DNA from: an uncultured Oscillospiraceae bacterium
GTDB taxonomy: Bacteria > Bacillota > Clostridia > Oscillospirales > Oscillospiraceae
Direction of reading: 5' to 3'
Length of the DNA stretch: 64,000 bases
NCBI GenBank assembly: GCA_947589545.1
Contig: CANQBA010000014.1
Coordinates: 1 to 64,000, forward strand
Part shown: piece by piece, positions 7,996 through 16,659 of the stretch
Layout of the letters: every line of letters begins with the position of its first letter
How positions within the stretch are numbered: the stretch's first letter is position 1
Translations under genes and position numbers: made by a program
Notes under the pieces: model-generated
The model's input: the letters and a program-made list of their open reading frames with translations, nothing else
Database searches by the model: none
Told to the model about the DNA's origin: nothing

Positions 7996-10254
7996 TTAAC
8001 CGTTGTAGGAAGAAAGGGCTCTGTCCCAGGCCTCCTGGACGATGTCCAGATAGCCGCTGCCGCCGAAGTCCTTGCTGGCGACCTTGGCAGCCACATCAGC
8101 GCCGCTGTTCACACCGGTGATCACATCGCCGGCATAGCCGTTGATGATGATGTCCACGAACTCGTTGACGGAGTCCTTGGAGGTGCCGAACTTACCGGAG
8201 TTGCCGGTCAGATCGGTGTAGCCGTTGATGATGGTGCTCTGGGTCTCATCGATGGGCAGGGCGGACGGGATGCTGGTGTACCACTTGTTGTCGGTGATCT
8301 CCAGCTCGGGGTGCTTGATGGTGCCAAGGCCAATGGCGGTGGACAGATGTCCGGCGCCCTCGCGGCCCACGTCAGTGGTGCACTGATACTCGAAGGACTG
8401 GCTCTTCAGGAAGGTGATGGTGGAGCCCAGGAAGTAACGGGCATAGTTGGTGTAGTTGCCCTTGCCCTTGGACCACAGCTCCTCGCGGGTGGCGTCGGCG
8501 ATCTCGGGCCACTCCTCACCGTTGAAATTGAAGGTCACATAGCTGCCGTCGGCGTTGGTCTTGATGAAGGCATCGGGGCCGTAGCTCTGCAGGATCTGGC
8601 CATCCTTGCTGAAGGCGTAGTCGATCATGGCCAGGGCGGCATAGAGCTCTTCCTCGTTGTCGGCGACGCCGGCCTTGGTGATGGCGATGCCGGAGTCCTT
8701 AACGGAACGCCAGGACTCGGTGAAGCGGAAGTAATCGGGGGTGCTGGGATCGCCGTCGTCCCACTTGGCAACGGGGATCATAACGGCCATGTATTTCTCG
8801 CCCTCAGCCATGATGGGCCCCTTGTCGTTCTCCTGCTCGTTGTAGATGGTCTGGGTCTGGTTGTAGTCATAGTGCATGAAGCCAAGGTCGTTCTCCAGCA
8901 TGGTCTGGGTCTTCTCGGCCTCGTTCTTCAGGAAGGACTCGGAGATCAGGCCCTCCAGAGCCATGGCGTGCATACGATCCATAGCCTCATAGGTAGCGGG
9001 CTCCTGACGGGCGTCATGGAGCTTGCCGTCCTTGTCGGAATAGAGGAAGTCGCTGCGGGACTCAAGGCCGCGGACGCCAAACAGGATAGCGGCCAGGCGG
9101 TACATATCCACCTTGCGCTGCATGTTGTTGTCCTCACGGGAGAAGATGCCGAACACCTTGTCGGTGCCGTTCAGGGTCTGGGCATTAGCGACGACGCAGC
9201 GCAGAAGGGCGACCAACTCGTCAGCGTCCCAGGCGGCGTTCTGACCAACGAAGAGGTTGGAACGGGTGGTGCCATAATAGCCGTTGTAGGCCTTGTCGAT
9301 GTAGTCACGGAGCATGTTGACAGCGTCAACGCCGCTCATGGCGCCCTTGGCGTTCATCTGAGCAACGATGTTGCCGCCGGCGGCTTCCATGTCGTTCTTG
9401 ATAGTCTCAACGCCGGAGCCGTCGGCCTTGACCACGTCGATCTCATAGGACTCGGTGATGTAGGGCTGATACGAGGGGGTGGCGGTGGTGCCGGACTTGT
9501 CGGCGGCAAAAGCGCCCTCGCCGTCAAGCAGCTTCACGACCCAGTCGGTACGCATAAGGGGCATACGCTCGATATCGTTGGCGCCGTCGAAGTAGGGGCT
9601 GAAGTAGATGGCGCCGGTGTCGGGATCAGCGGTGATGGAGAGGTAAACGATGGGGTTGGCATCCAGGTAAGCCTTGAAGTTGGGCATCATATCCAGATAG
9701 TCGGCGATGTTCACAAGGCTGCCGGCCAGACCGGCGTTGTTCAGAGTGGCAAGACCGCCGTAGATGACCTCCAGCTGGTCAAGCTGGTTCTCCCAGTAGG
9801 CCCACTCCTTGGAGGAGTTGTTGCCCTGGTAGACGTCCACGAAGGTGATGCCCAGACGGTTCTGCATCTCCTGCCAGGTGGGCTTCAGCTCGCCCTGACG
9901 GTACTCCTTGCCGTCGGCAAGGGTGAGAACGCCGTTGGTGCCGTAGGTCTCAATGATGTTGCTGTTGAAGGAGATGGCGGCGTCGGTGCTGTTGTAGCCG
10001 AAGGCCATCCGCAGCGTCACATTGCCCTTGGTGTACTTGTCGTACACGGTCTCGGCGGGGGGAGCGGACGTGTCGTCGGTGGTGTCGCCGTTGCCGGTGT
10101 CGTTGTTGCTGGTGTCCTTGCCGGTGTCGTTGTTGCTGGTGTCCTTGCCGGTGTCATTATTGCCGCCGGGGAGCTTCGGGCCGCAGCCGGCCAGAAGGGC
10201 CATGACCATAATCACACAAAGCACAACAGCAAGAATTTTGTTGAACTTTTTCAC
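7996..10254 (-). CDS. Large extracellular solute-binding lipoprotein of the pectin ABC importer
   Basis: 752 residues from a GTG at 10254, nine bases after AGGAGG; in-frame codons upstream have no ribosome site. The N-terminus VKKFNKILAVVLCVIMVMAL followed by LAGC is a lipoprotein signal with the lipidated cysteine in LAGCG. A flexible linker of DTGKDTSNN-type repeats follows, then a large type-1-like binding domain of the LplA/YtcQ size class. It would capture oligosaccharides outside the membrane and hand them to the two permeases encoded just upstream. The pectin substrate is inferred from the co-operonic GH28 and divergent CE8 genes. Confidence 0.88.
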   Translation of the reverse strand: MKKFNKILAVVLCVIMVMALLAGCGPKLPGGNNDTGKDTSNNDTGKDTSNNDTGNGDTTDDTSAPPAETVYDKYTKGNVTLRMAFGYNSTDAAISFNSNIIETYGTNGVLTLADGKEYRQGELKPTWQEMQNRLGITFVDVYQGNNSSKEWAYWENQLDQLEVIYGGLATLNNAGLAGSLVNIADYLDMMPNFKAYLDANPIVYLSITADPDTGAIYFSPYFDGANDIERMPLMRTDWVVKLLDGEGAFAADKSGTTATPSYQPYITESYEIDVVKADGSGVETIKNDMEAAGGNIVAQMNAKGAMSGVDAVNMLRDYIDKAYNGYYGTTRSNLFVGQNAAWDADELVALLRCVVANAQTLNGTDKVFGIFSREDNNMQRKVDMYRLAAILFGVRGLESRSDFLYSDKDGKLHDARQEPATYEAMDRMHAMALEGLISESFLKNEAEKTQTMLENDLGFMHYDYNQTQTIYNEQENDKGPIMAEGEKYMAVMIPVAKWDDGDPSTPDYFRFTESWRSVKDSGIAITKAGVADNEEELYAALAMIDYAFSKDGQILQSYGPDAFIKTNADGSYVTFNFNGEEWPEIADATREELWSKGKGNYTNYARYFLGSTITFLKSQSFEYQCTTDVGREGAGHLSTAIGLGTIKHPELEITDNKWYTSIPSALPIDETQSTIINGYTDLTGNSGKFGTSKDSVNEFVDIIINGYAGDVITGVNSGADVAAKVASKDFGGSGYLDIVQEAWDRALSSYNG

Positions 10255-10351
10255 TTTCAGGATCCTCCTAAAAATATTTGTATAGTTCCGGCGGTGCCGG
10301 TATACACGGTGTAAAGCTTCCTCCCCTCGCGGGGAGCGCGGGGGCGGGGAA

Positions 10352-11242
10352 TCACTCCTTGACGCCGCCCACATTGGTGCCCTTGGCGAAATACTTCTGG
10401 ATGAAGGGATAGATGATCAGCACGGGCACGATGGAGCAGATGATCAGCGCGTAGATGGCGGAGTCGCTGGCGTAGACCTCGCTCCAGCCGGTCATGATAT
10501 CCGGGTCGGTGTACCGCTCCAGCTGGAGACGGATGAACACCTGCAGGGGGTGCTCATTGGGGTTGCCCATCATCTGGCGCGCCCAGAAGTAGCCGTTCCA
10601 ACGGGAGATGGCGAAGAACAGGGCAACGGTGGCGATGGTGGACTTGCTCATGGGCAGATACACGTTGCTCAGAACCTGCATCTCCGTGGCGCCGTCCACG
10701 ATGGCCGCCTCCTCGATCTCGGAGGGGACGCCCTCGAAGGCGTTGCGCAGGAGGATGATGTTCATGGCCGCCATGCCCATGGCGATGACCACCAGCCACT
10801 TGTCGTCCATGATGCCCACGCCCTGGAAGACCTTTCTGGTGGCGATGTAGTTTAAGTACTGCGGCACGATACCGGCTGAGAACCACATGGTGAACACCAG
10901 GAAGAAGTTGAAGAACTTCCGGAACAGGAGCCTCTTCTTCGACAGGGCGTAAGCGCCCAGGATGGAAGAGAACAGGGACCAGATGGTACCGTAAAGGGTG
11001 ATGAACAGGGTGTTGGAGTAAGCGGTCCAGAACACGTTGTTCTTGAACATCCTGGAGAAGGCCTCGAACTGGAGATCCTTGGGCAGGAGCACGACCTCGC
11101 TGTACTCTACCGCGTGACGTCCGGAAATGGAGGACGACAGGGCATAGATGAACGGGTAGAGGCACGCCAGCGCGAAGATGGTCAGGAGAGTATAGCTGAT
11201 GATCTTGAAGATCAGCTCGGTAACCTCAAGCTTTCTTTTCAT
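10352..11242 (-). CDS. ABC transporter permease, MalG/LplC-like
   Basis: 296 residues with about six TM segments and the EAA loop that docks the ATPase (EEAAIVDGATEMQVLSNVYL then P). The length and ending KYFAKGTNVGGVKE are typical of the YtcP/LplC family paired with large lipoprotein binding proteins. It follows the partner permease by 22 bases. Between it and the binding-protein start (10255-10351) there is a GC-rich hairpin, CTCCCC/GGGGAG. Confidence 0.92.
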   Translation of the reverse strand: MKRKLEVTELIFKIISYTLLTIFALACLYPFIYALSSSISGRHAVEYSEVVLLPKDLQFEAFSRMFKNNVFWTAYSNTLFITLYGTIWSLFSSILGAYALSKKRLLFRKFFNFFLVFTMWFSAGIVPQYLNYIATRKVFQGVGIMDDKWLVVIAMGMAAMNIILLRNAFEGVPSEIEEAAIVDGATEMQVLSNVYLPMSKSTIATVALFFAISRWNGYFWARQMMGNPNEHPLQVFIRLQLERYTDPDIMTGWSEVYASDSAIYALIICSIVPVLIIYPFIQKYFAKGTNVGGVKE

Positions 11243-11264
11243 ATTGCGTTATCCCTCCCCCTCA

Positions 11265-12320
11265 TCAATAGAGCGACGTGTTGGTGGCTTTGCGGGCGAT
11301 AAAGTTGGATCCCAGGACCAGGAGCATACCGATGACGTTGTTCATCATTTCGGCGGCGGCCGCAAGGCCCACCTGGCCGGACCCCTCCATGCCGTACCTG
11401 TACGCCAGGGTGGACACCACGTCGGCTGTAACGTAGGTGTTGGTGTTGTAAAGAAGCATGACCTTCTCATAGCCGATGTTCAGCAGGCCGCCGATGCGGG
11501 TGATGAGCATGATGACTATGGTGGAAAGGATGCTGGGAAGCACCACGTAGCGCATCTGCGCCCACTTGTTGGCGCCGTCGATCTGAGCGGCCTCGTAGCT
11601 GGTGGGAGAGATGGCGATGATGGCGGAGAAGAAGACGATGCTGTCGTAGCCCGCGCCCTCCCAGATGCCGCTGATCTCATACAGCGACCGGAAGAAGCTG
11701 GGCTGGTTCAGAAGGCCGCCCTGGCCCACCTCGTAGGGGATCAGGTGAAGATTCACCATCAGCTGGCTGATGACGCCCATGTTGGTGGTCTGCGCGCCCT
11801 GCTTGACAAGCATGGTCACCAGAGACGTCATAACGACGGTGGACATGAACTTCGGCAGATAGGTCAATACCTGATAGACGCTTCGCGCGGCGTTCGATTT
11901 GACCTCGTTGAAGAACAGTGCCAGAATGATGGGGATGGGGAACCCGAAGCACAGTCCGTAGAAGCTGATGATGAACGTGTTCCTCAGAGCCCTCCAGAAC
12001 TGGGTGGAAAGGCCGTCGCCGGCGAAGAGCAACGTCCTGAAATACGAAAATCCCGAGAAAAGCTGTTGCGATACCGGCAGAACGCTGTGATCCACCTTGA
12101 AGCAGCTCAGGAGCTCGTACATCGGGAAGTACCGCCAGAACAGGAACACCAGCAGCATCGGGACGAGCATCAGGTAGAGACGCCAGTCCTTGATGATCGT
12201 TCGGCCGACATGGAGCCAGTGGTGCTTCTCCACGTCGTCACGGACGACTTGTTCCGGATCTTCCCGGTACGTGCCGGTTTCCTGGTCATACACGAGAAAA
12301 TCCGCTGCCCTAACTTTCAT
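11265..12320 (-). CDS. ABC transporter permease, LplB/YteP-like
   Basis: 351 residues from the ATG at 12320, which follows AGGAGGTTAAAA; an upstream in-frame start has no ribosome site. About 60 cytoplasmic residues (MKVRAADFLVYDQETGTYRE) precede six TM segments. The EAA loop is YEAAQIDGANKWAQMRYVVL then P. It is the first of the two permease genes of the oligogalacturonide importer. Confidence 0.9.
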   Translation of the reverse strand: MKVRAADFLVYDQETGTYREDPEQVVRDDVEKHHWLHVGRTIIKDWRLYLMLVPMLLVFLFWRYFPMYELLSCFKVDHSVLPVSQQLFSGFSYFRTLLFAGDGLSTQFWRALRNTFIISFYGLCFGFPIPIILALFFNEVKSNAARSVYQVLTYLPKFMSTVVMTSLVTMLVKQGAQTTNMGVISQLMVNLHLIPYEVGQGGLLNQPSFFRSLYEISGIWEGAGYDSIVFFSAIIAISPTSYEAAQIDGANKWAQMRYVVLPSILSTIVIMLITRIGGLLNIGYEKVMLLYNTNTYVTADVVSTLAYRYGMEGSGQVGLAAAAEMMNNVIGMLLVLGSNFIARKATNTSLY

Positions 12321-12322
12321 TT

Positions 12323-12901
12323 TTAACCTCCTTTTTTCTCCTCCTTCGCCTGCAGACGAAGAAGATAATGTTTTTGATCCTCGTAGACGCCATCCAGCCT
12401 TTTGACGATCCACGCGATCACAAGGGTAAAGAGGTATGACAGGCTGTCCAGCAGGAAGAAGCCCGCCACACCCGCCGGCGGCTCACCCAGAAGGAGAGCC
12501 GTAAGCGCTCTGCCGCCGTGCATCAGAAGCTGCACAAGGAAGGGAAATATCAGGCTCAGGAACTGTCCCGTCCTCACCCTCTCCTTGCCCACCTTGAAAA
12601 GGAAGACCAAAGAGAGCAGGGAGAAGAGATTTCCCACGCAGTATATAATGTACTGTTCTCCTGCAGCTTCGGAAAACAGGCAGTAGACCAATCCGGAAAG
12701 AACGGCGTTGACGGCCCCCCACGCGCCCCAGCGCATGTAGACGATGGCGGTGAGGATGGCCGCCGTGGAGACGGTGTACAGCTCCTGGGGAAACCATGTA
12801 TGGGCCGCCCGGGTCACCAGGAATTCGAAAACACAGGTCATGATGGCGAACATGGTCAGATCGATGGCCCTGTACTCCCCCAGCGTCCGCTTTCTCTCCA
12901 T
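12323..12901 (-). CDS. Membrane protein, first gene of the pectin operon; ECF-S-like appearance
   Basis: 192 residues from the ATG at 12901 (MERKRTLGEYRAIDL), which follows TGGAGGTAAAA. About five or six hydrophobic segments. The middle (MRWGAWGAVNAVLSGLVYCL and YIIYCVGNLFSLLSLVFLF) recalls substrate-specific components of ECF transporters, but I cannot assign it. The stop is two bases before the permease start, so the two are translationally coupled. It could be a sensor or accessory subunit; certainty is low. Confidence 0.65.
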   Translation of the reverse strand: MERKRTLGEYRAIDLTMFAIMTCVFEFLVTRAAHTWFPQELYTVSTAAILTAIVYMRWGAWGAVNAVLSGLVYCLFSEAAGEQYIIYCVGNLFSLLSLVFLFKVGKERVRTGQFLSLIFPFLVQLLMHGGRALTALLLGEPPAGVAGFFLLDSLSYLFTLVIAWIVKRLDGVYEDQKHYLLRLQAKEEKKGG

Positions 12902-13188
12902 TTTTACCTCCAAATGTGCAAAAACGCGCGTAAAACAACCCAAAAACACCCTTTTTCTGGCGCATGGGTTGAGAGCAATGTCTTTTATTAGAAATGTTTC
13001 GTCAAATTTTTGTGCAATATGTATACAAAAGAGGGGTTTATTTGTCTATTATTATACATGCTGGCGGTTTTTATGTATATGGACAAAACACGCATATTTA
13101 TACACAAAACAGATTTTTTAACAAAATATTATGTCCTTGTGACAAGTTTTATATTATAATGTTGACATAAGAAAGGGAGGCGATCCCC
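12902..13188. promoter_or_regulatory. Divergent control region of the pectin operon and pectin methylesterase
   Basis: A markedly AT-rich intergenic region between leftward and rightward pectin genes. On the minus strand a TATAAT lies at 13051-13056 without a convincing -35, which suggests an activator-dependent promoter. On the plus strand TATAAT occurs at 13155-13160, again without a good -35. Words of the type TGTATAC/GTATACA recur. No regulator gene for the locus is in the window. Confidence 0.45.
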
Positions 13189-14052
13189 ATGCAAATTGTA
13201 CAGAATGGCGACGATCTGGGCCGTATCCTCGCCCAGGCGGCGCCGGAGAGCGAAATTTTCATTGAGGCGGGCGTCTACCGGGTGAAGGCCATGATCACCG
13301 CCCCCGGCGTGACCGTTACCGGCGCGGGCCCTGACAAAACGGTGTTGGTCTGGGACGACTACGCCAAAAAGCTGGACGGGCAGGGCCGGGAATATGTGAC
13401 CTTCCGCACCTGGACGCTGGCGGTGTGCGCCGACAACGTGACCCTGCGGGATCTGGCGGTGGTCAACGACGCCCTGCGCCCGGAGGAAAAGGGCCAGGAG
13501 GTGGCGCTGACGGTGTACGGCGATCATTTTCTCATGGAGAACTGCCGTCTGACCTCCACCCAGGACACGCTGTTTTCCGGCCCGCTCCCCGACGACCTCA
13601 TCGACCGGTACGAGGGCTTCCTGCCCGACCCCCTGCGGGCCCACAAGACATGCCGGCAGGTGTTCCGCCGGTGCCTCATCGAGGGGACGGTGGACTTTAT
13701 CTTCGGCTGTGGGGACGCGCTTTTTGAGGACTGCGAGATCCGCTCCCTGGTGGACGCCAGGGGCCGCGGCTTTGTGGCCGCCCCGGCCCACGAGAAGCGC
13801 CAGGAGCGGGGCTTTCTCTTCCGAAACTGCCGCATGACCCGGGCGGAGGGCCTGCCCGACGGGTGCGTCTACCTGGCCCGGCCCTGGCGGGACTACGGCA
13901 TCAGCGCCTTTGTGGACTGCGTTTACGACGGGCACATCAGCCCCCTGGGCTTTGACAAGTGGAACGACACCCGCCGGGACGAGACGGCCCGGTTTTACGA
14001 ATCCCCGCCCCGGCCCGGAAGAGTCCCCTGGGTTCGGGAAATTGGGTCTTGA
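13189..14052 (+). CDS. Pectin methylesterase (carbohydrate esterase family 8), cytoplasmic
   Basis: 287 residues forming a right-handed beta-helix. The CE8 catalytic residues are visible: Q103 (GQEVAL), Q125-D126 (QDTLF), nucleophile D169 in GTVDFIFG, and R231/W233 in LARPWRDYG. It removes methyl esters from galacturonosyl units. There is no signal peptide, so it should work inside the cell on imported methylated oligomers, complementing the intracellular GH28 enzyme of the divergent operon. The start ATG follows GGGAGGCGATCCCC. Confidence 0.92.
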   Translation: MQIVQNGDDLGRILAQAAPESEIFIEAGVYRVKAMITAPGVTVTGAGPDKTVLVWDDYAKKLDGQGREYVTFRTWTLAVCADNVTLRDLAVVNDALRPEEKGQEVALTVYGDHFLMENCRLTSTQDTLFSGPLPDDLIDRYEGFLPDPLRAHKTCRQVFRRCLIEGTVDFIFGCGDALFEDCEIRSLVDARGRGFVAAPAHEKRQERGFLFRNCRMTRAEGLPDGCVYLARPWRDYGISAFVDCVYDGHISPLGFDKWNDTRRDETARFYESPPRPGRVPWVREIGS

Positions 14053-14078
14053 AAACAGGCGGGTACCTGTGATATACT
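14049..14078 (+). promoter_or_regulatory. Promoter for the [FeFe] hydrogenase gene
   Basis: -35 TTGAAA (14049-14054, overlapping the stop of the methylesterase gene), 18-base spacer, -10 TATACT (14073-14078) with a TGA extension (extended -10). An ACAGG/CCTGT inverted repeat lies in the spacer. Confidence 0.6.
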
Positions 14079-14167
14079 GAATTCGGGTCTTGTTTGGCCC
14101 CGTGTTTTGTGAAAATTGTACAAGGACAGCAATATATACAACCATTATATACATCAGGAGGCGCGTT

Positions 14168-15682
14168 ATGAGAGGGCTTGAGTCCAATAAGACGAAGATC
14201 CGGCACAAAATTTTTACCGAGATCGCCCGGGTGGCCTACGAGGGCGGCGACATCTCCAAGGAGATCGTCCGGCTCCCCTACAAGATCATCCCCGGCGAGG
14301 TGGCCACCTACCGGGACAGCATCTTCCTGGAGCGCGCCATCGTGGGCGAGCGGCTGCGGCTGGCTATGGGCCTGCCCATCCGCAACGTGGCCGAGCAGGT
14401 GGAGCTGAACGAGGGCGTGGACGAGAGCGCCATCGCCGAGAAATACTACACCCCTCCCCTGATCAACGTCATCAAATTCGCCTGCAATAAGTGCCCCGAG
14501 AAGCAGGTCGTAGTCACCAACGCCTGCCAGGGCTGCTTTGAGCATCCCTGCCTGGAGGTCTGCCCCCGGAACGCCATCTCCATGGTGAACGGCAAGAGCT
14601 TCATCGACGAGCACCTGTGCGTCAAGTGCGGCCGGTGCGCCGACGCCTGCTCCTATCACGCCATCATCAAGCAGGAGCGGCCCTGCGCCGCCGCCTGCGG
14701 CATGAACGCCATCAAGACCGACTCCTACGGCCGGGCGGAGATCGACCAGTCCAAGTGCGTCTCCTGCGGCCAGTGCCTGGTGAACTGCCCCTTCGCCGCC
14801 ATCGCCGACAAGGGTCAGATCTACCAGACCATCATGGCCATCAAGAGCGACACGCCGGTGTACGCCGCCATCGCCCCCGCCTTCTGCGGCCAGTTCGGCG
14901 CCCACCTTACATACGACAAGATGCGCGCCGCCATCCGGGCGCTGGGCTTCGCCGACCTCATCGAGGTGTCCATCGGCGCGGATATCTGCACCCTCCAGGA
15001 GGCCCAGGACTTTTTGAGAGAGGTGCCGGAGGAGCGGCCCTTCATGGCCACCTCCTGCTGCCCCGCCTGGACCATGATGGCCAAGAAGCTCTTCCCCACC
15101 ATCGCCGGCAACATCTCCATGGCGCTGACGCCCATGGTGCTGACGGGCCGCATGATCAAGAAGGATCATCCGGGCTGCAAGGTGTGCTTCATCGGCCCCT
15201 GCGCCGCCAAAAAGCTGGAGGCATCCCGGAAGGAGATCCGCTCCGACGTGGACTTCGTCCTCACCTTCGAGGAGGTGCTGGGCATGTTCGACGCCAAGGA
15301 GATCGACCCGGCAGAGCTGCCCAGCGAGCCCATGAACGAGGCCACCGCCGATGGCAAGGGCTTCGCCGTAGCGGGCGGCGTGGCCAGCGCCGTGGTGAAC
15401 GCCGCCAAAAAGCTTGCCCCGGACAGGGAGATCAAGGTGGCCCACGCCAACGGCTTAGCGGAGTGCAAGAAGATGCTGACCCTGGCCAAGGCCGGCAAGT
15501 ACAACGGCTACCTTCTGGAGGGCATGGGCTGTCCCGGCGGATGCGTGGCCGGCGCCGGCACCATCGCCACCGTCGCCTACTCCACCGGCGAGGTCAAAAA
15601 GGCCATGGACAACACCGAGGCCAAGTGCATCCTGGACAGCAAGTACCTCCACTACCTCCCCCTCATCGAGGAGCGGGAGTGA
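14168..15682 (+). CDS. hydA: [FeFe] hydrogenase, monomeric, group-B-like
   Basis: 504 residues from the ATG at 14168, preceded by AGGAGGCGCGTT. Ferredoxin-type cysteine clusters occupy about 100-215 (NACQGCFEHPCLEVCP; CVKCGRCADAC; CVSCGQCLVNCP). The H-cluster motifs follow: TSCCPAW, GPCAAKK and EGMGCPGGCVAGAG. It reduces protons or oxidises H2 during fermentation. The helical N-terminus and the cluster arrangement fit group B [FeFe] enzymes, which are common in gut Clostridia (family knowledge). It is monocistronic, and no maturases (HydEFG) are nearby. Confidence 0.93.
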   Translation: MRGLESNKTKIRHKIFTEIARVAYEGGDISKEIVRLPYKIIPGEVATYRDSIFLERAIVGERLRLAMGLPIRNVAEQVELNEGVDESAIAEKYYTPPLINVIKFACNKCPEKQVVVTNACQGCFEHPCLEVCPRNAISMVNGKSFIDEHLCVKCGRCADACSYHAIIKQERPCAAACGMNAIKTDSYGRAEIDQSKCVSCGQCLVNCPFAAIADKGQIYQTIMAIKSDTPVYAAIAPAFCGQFGAHLTYDKMRAAIRALGFADLIEVSIGADICTLQEAQDFLREVPEERPFMATSCCPAWTMMAKKLFPTIAGNISMALTPMVLTGRMIKKDHPGCKVCFIGPCAAKKLEASRKEIRSDVDFVLTFEEVLGMFDAKEIDPAELPSEPMNEATADGKGFAVAGGVASAVVNAAKKLAPDREIKVAHANGLAECKKMLTLAKAGKYNGYLLEGMGCPGGCVAGAGTIATVAYSTGEVKKAMDNTEAKCILDSKYLHYLPLIEERE

Positions 15683-15690
15683 GTCTCCCC

Positions 15691-15767
15691 AAAAAAGCGT
15701 AAGCTCGCGCCGACCCCGGCTGAAAGCCCGGATCCGAAGGGCGGCGACCCGCCCGGTGATTTAATTT
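15691..15767 (-). ncRNA. Candidate small RNA, about 77 nt
   Basis: A perfect sigma-A promoter at 15774-15802 reads leftward into about 77 bases that contain no plausible gene. The sequence can fold into GGGCGG-GTCG-CCGCCC and a CGGGCT-TTC-AGCCGG-type hairpin, then ends in a GCGAGCTTACGC segment and TTTTTT (15691-15696). It converges on the 3' end of the hydrogenase gene. I do not recognise it as a tRNA, SRP RNA or 6S RNA. Confidence 0.5.
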
Positions 15768-15773
15768 AAGCGT

Positions 15774-15802
15774 ATTATACCATAGTCATGCTTATTTGTC
15801 AA
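15774..15802 (-). promoter_or_regulatory. Perfect consensus sigma-A promoter
   Basis: Minus strand: TTGACA (15797-15802), 17-base spacer, TATAAT (15774-15779). It points away from radC and toward the hydrogenase 3' end, with only the candidate small RNA downstream. Confidence 0.8.
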
Positions 15803-15837
15803 GTAATTTTTTAGTATTATTCATTCATTTTATACAT

Positions 15838-15872
15838 AAATCCGGTGTGGGACGACCCACACCGGATTTTTT
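15838..15872. terminator. Strong hairpin terminator behind radC
   Basis: TCCGGTGTGGG (15841-15851), loop ACGA, CCCACACCGGA (15856-15866), then TTTTTT on the plus strand; on the minus strand the stem is followed by TTTA. It can serve the leftward radC pair, which ends at 15883, and also rightward transcripts. Confidence 0.75.
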
Positions 15873-15882
15873 CCTTCGGCTC

Positions 15883-16659
15883 CTACTCCAACGGGTCGGA
15901 GAGGGGCCAATCGTCAAAGATATTGTCCACGCGGAAGGTGCGGATATTGCGAAAGAGGCCGCCGAAGGGGGCGTGGTAGCGGGCACGGACCGGCTCGCCG
16001 TCAGTAAGCTCCCCCAGCTGGGCGGCGGAGGCGTAGAACTCGTCATGGATCAGCACGTGATCCAGCAGGGTGATGCCCAGGCCCCGGAGCGTCTCATGCA
16101 TACGTCTCACCAGGGACAGATCGCCGTCCGACAGCGCGGGGAACGGCTCCTTCGTGCCGGCGGCGATCACCACCGTGCGCCCGCCTTCGCTCAGGGCCAT
16201 GCGCAGGATCTGCTCCGCCCTGTCGCTCTCCGATCCCGTGAGCATCTGGCAGCCCAAAGGCCGCAGATCCATGTCCATGTCGATGGCGTAGACGGCGCCC
16301 TCCCCGGCGAAAAGAAGGCGGGAGGCGATATATTCCTTCACCCGCGCGGGGGAATTGAGCACCGCGTCCTTTTGCCGCTGTTCCTCCGAGCGCCGGGACG
16401 CCTCCCCCGCCAGCGCCAGCAGCAGGGCGGTGTTCTCCCCCACGCCGGCGAAGGCCGTCAGCTCCTCCAGGGGCAGACCCAAAAGGCCGCCCAGGCCGCC
16501 GGCGTCCCTGAGGAGCTCCCTGGCCAGGGGCTGAACGTCCCGCCGGGGCAGGGCATAGCACAGCAGCAGCTCCAGCAAGGCCAGATCGTCGCGCCCCTCC
16601 TGCTTTCCCGTGACGAAGCGAGAGCGCAGACGCCGGCGGTGTCCGTCATACTCCCCCAT
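15883..16659 (-). CDS. RadC-family protein without the JAB metal motif (degenerate paralogue)
   Basis: 258 residues. The N-terminus has the RadC helix-hairpin-helix region (LLELLLCYALPRRDVQPLAR; FAGVGENTALLLALAG). The C-terminus follows the MPN/JAB fold (AEQILRMALSEGGRTVVIAA, later LLDHVLIHDEFYASAAQLGE). Where RadC has HNHP-SGD-P-S-ED, this protein has AAGTKEPFPALSDGDL, so the H-x-H zinc ligands are missing. It overlaps the intact RadC gene by 14 bases and is probably co-translated with it. It may be a regulatory or structural partner of that protein (inference). Confidence 0.8.
   Translation of the reverse strand: MGEYDGHRRRLRSRFVTGKQEGRDDLALLELLLCYALPRRDVQPLARELLRDAGGLGGLLGLPLEELTAFAGVGENTALLLALAGEASRRSEEQRQKDAVLNSPARVKEYIASRLLFAGEGAVYAIDMDMDLRPLGCQMLTGSESDRAEQILRMALSEGGRTVVIAAGTKEPFPALSDGDLSLVRRMHETLRGLGITLLDHVLIHDEFYASAAQLGELTDGEPVRARYHAPFGGLFRNIRTFRVDNIFDDWPLSDPLE

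Noticed and set aside
7903..10314. 803-codon open frame on the plus strand opposite the binding-protein gene
   Set aside because: Shadow of a high-GC gene. The opposite strand has signal peptide, ribosome site and domain structure; this frame is low-complexity Gly/Val/His with no recognisable domain.
15691..15767. tRNA gene
   Set aside because: Length fits, but there is no acceptor stem, anticodon arm or GTTC-type T-arm.
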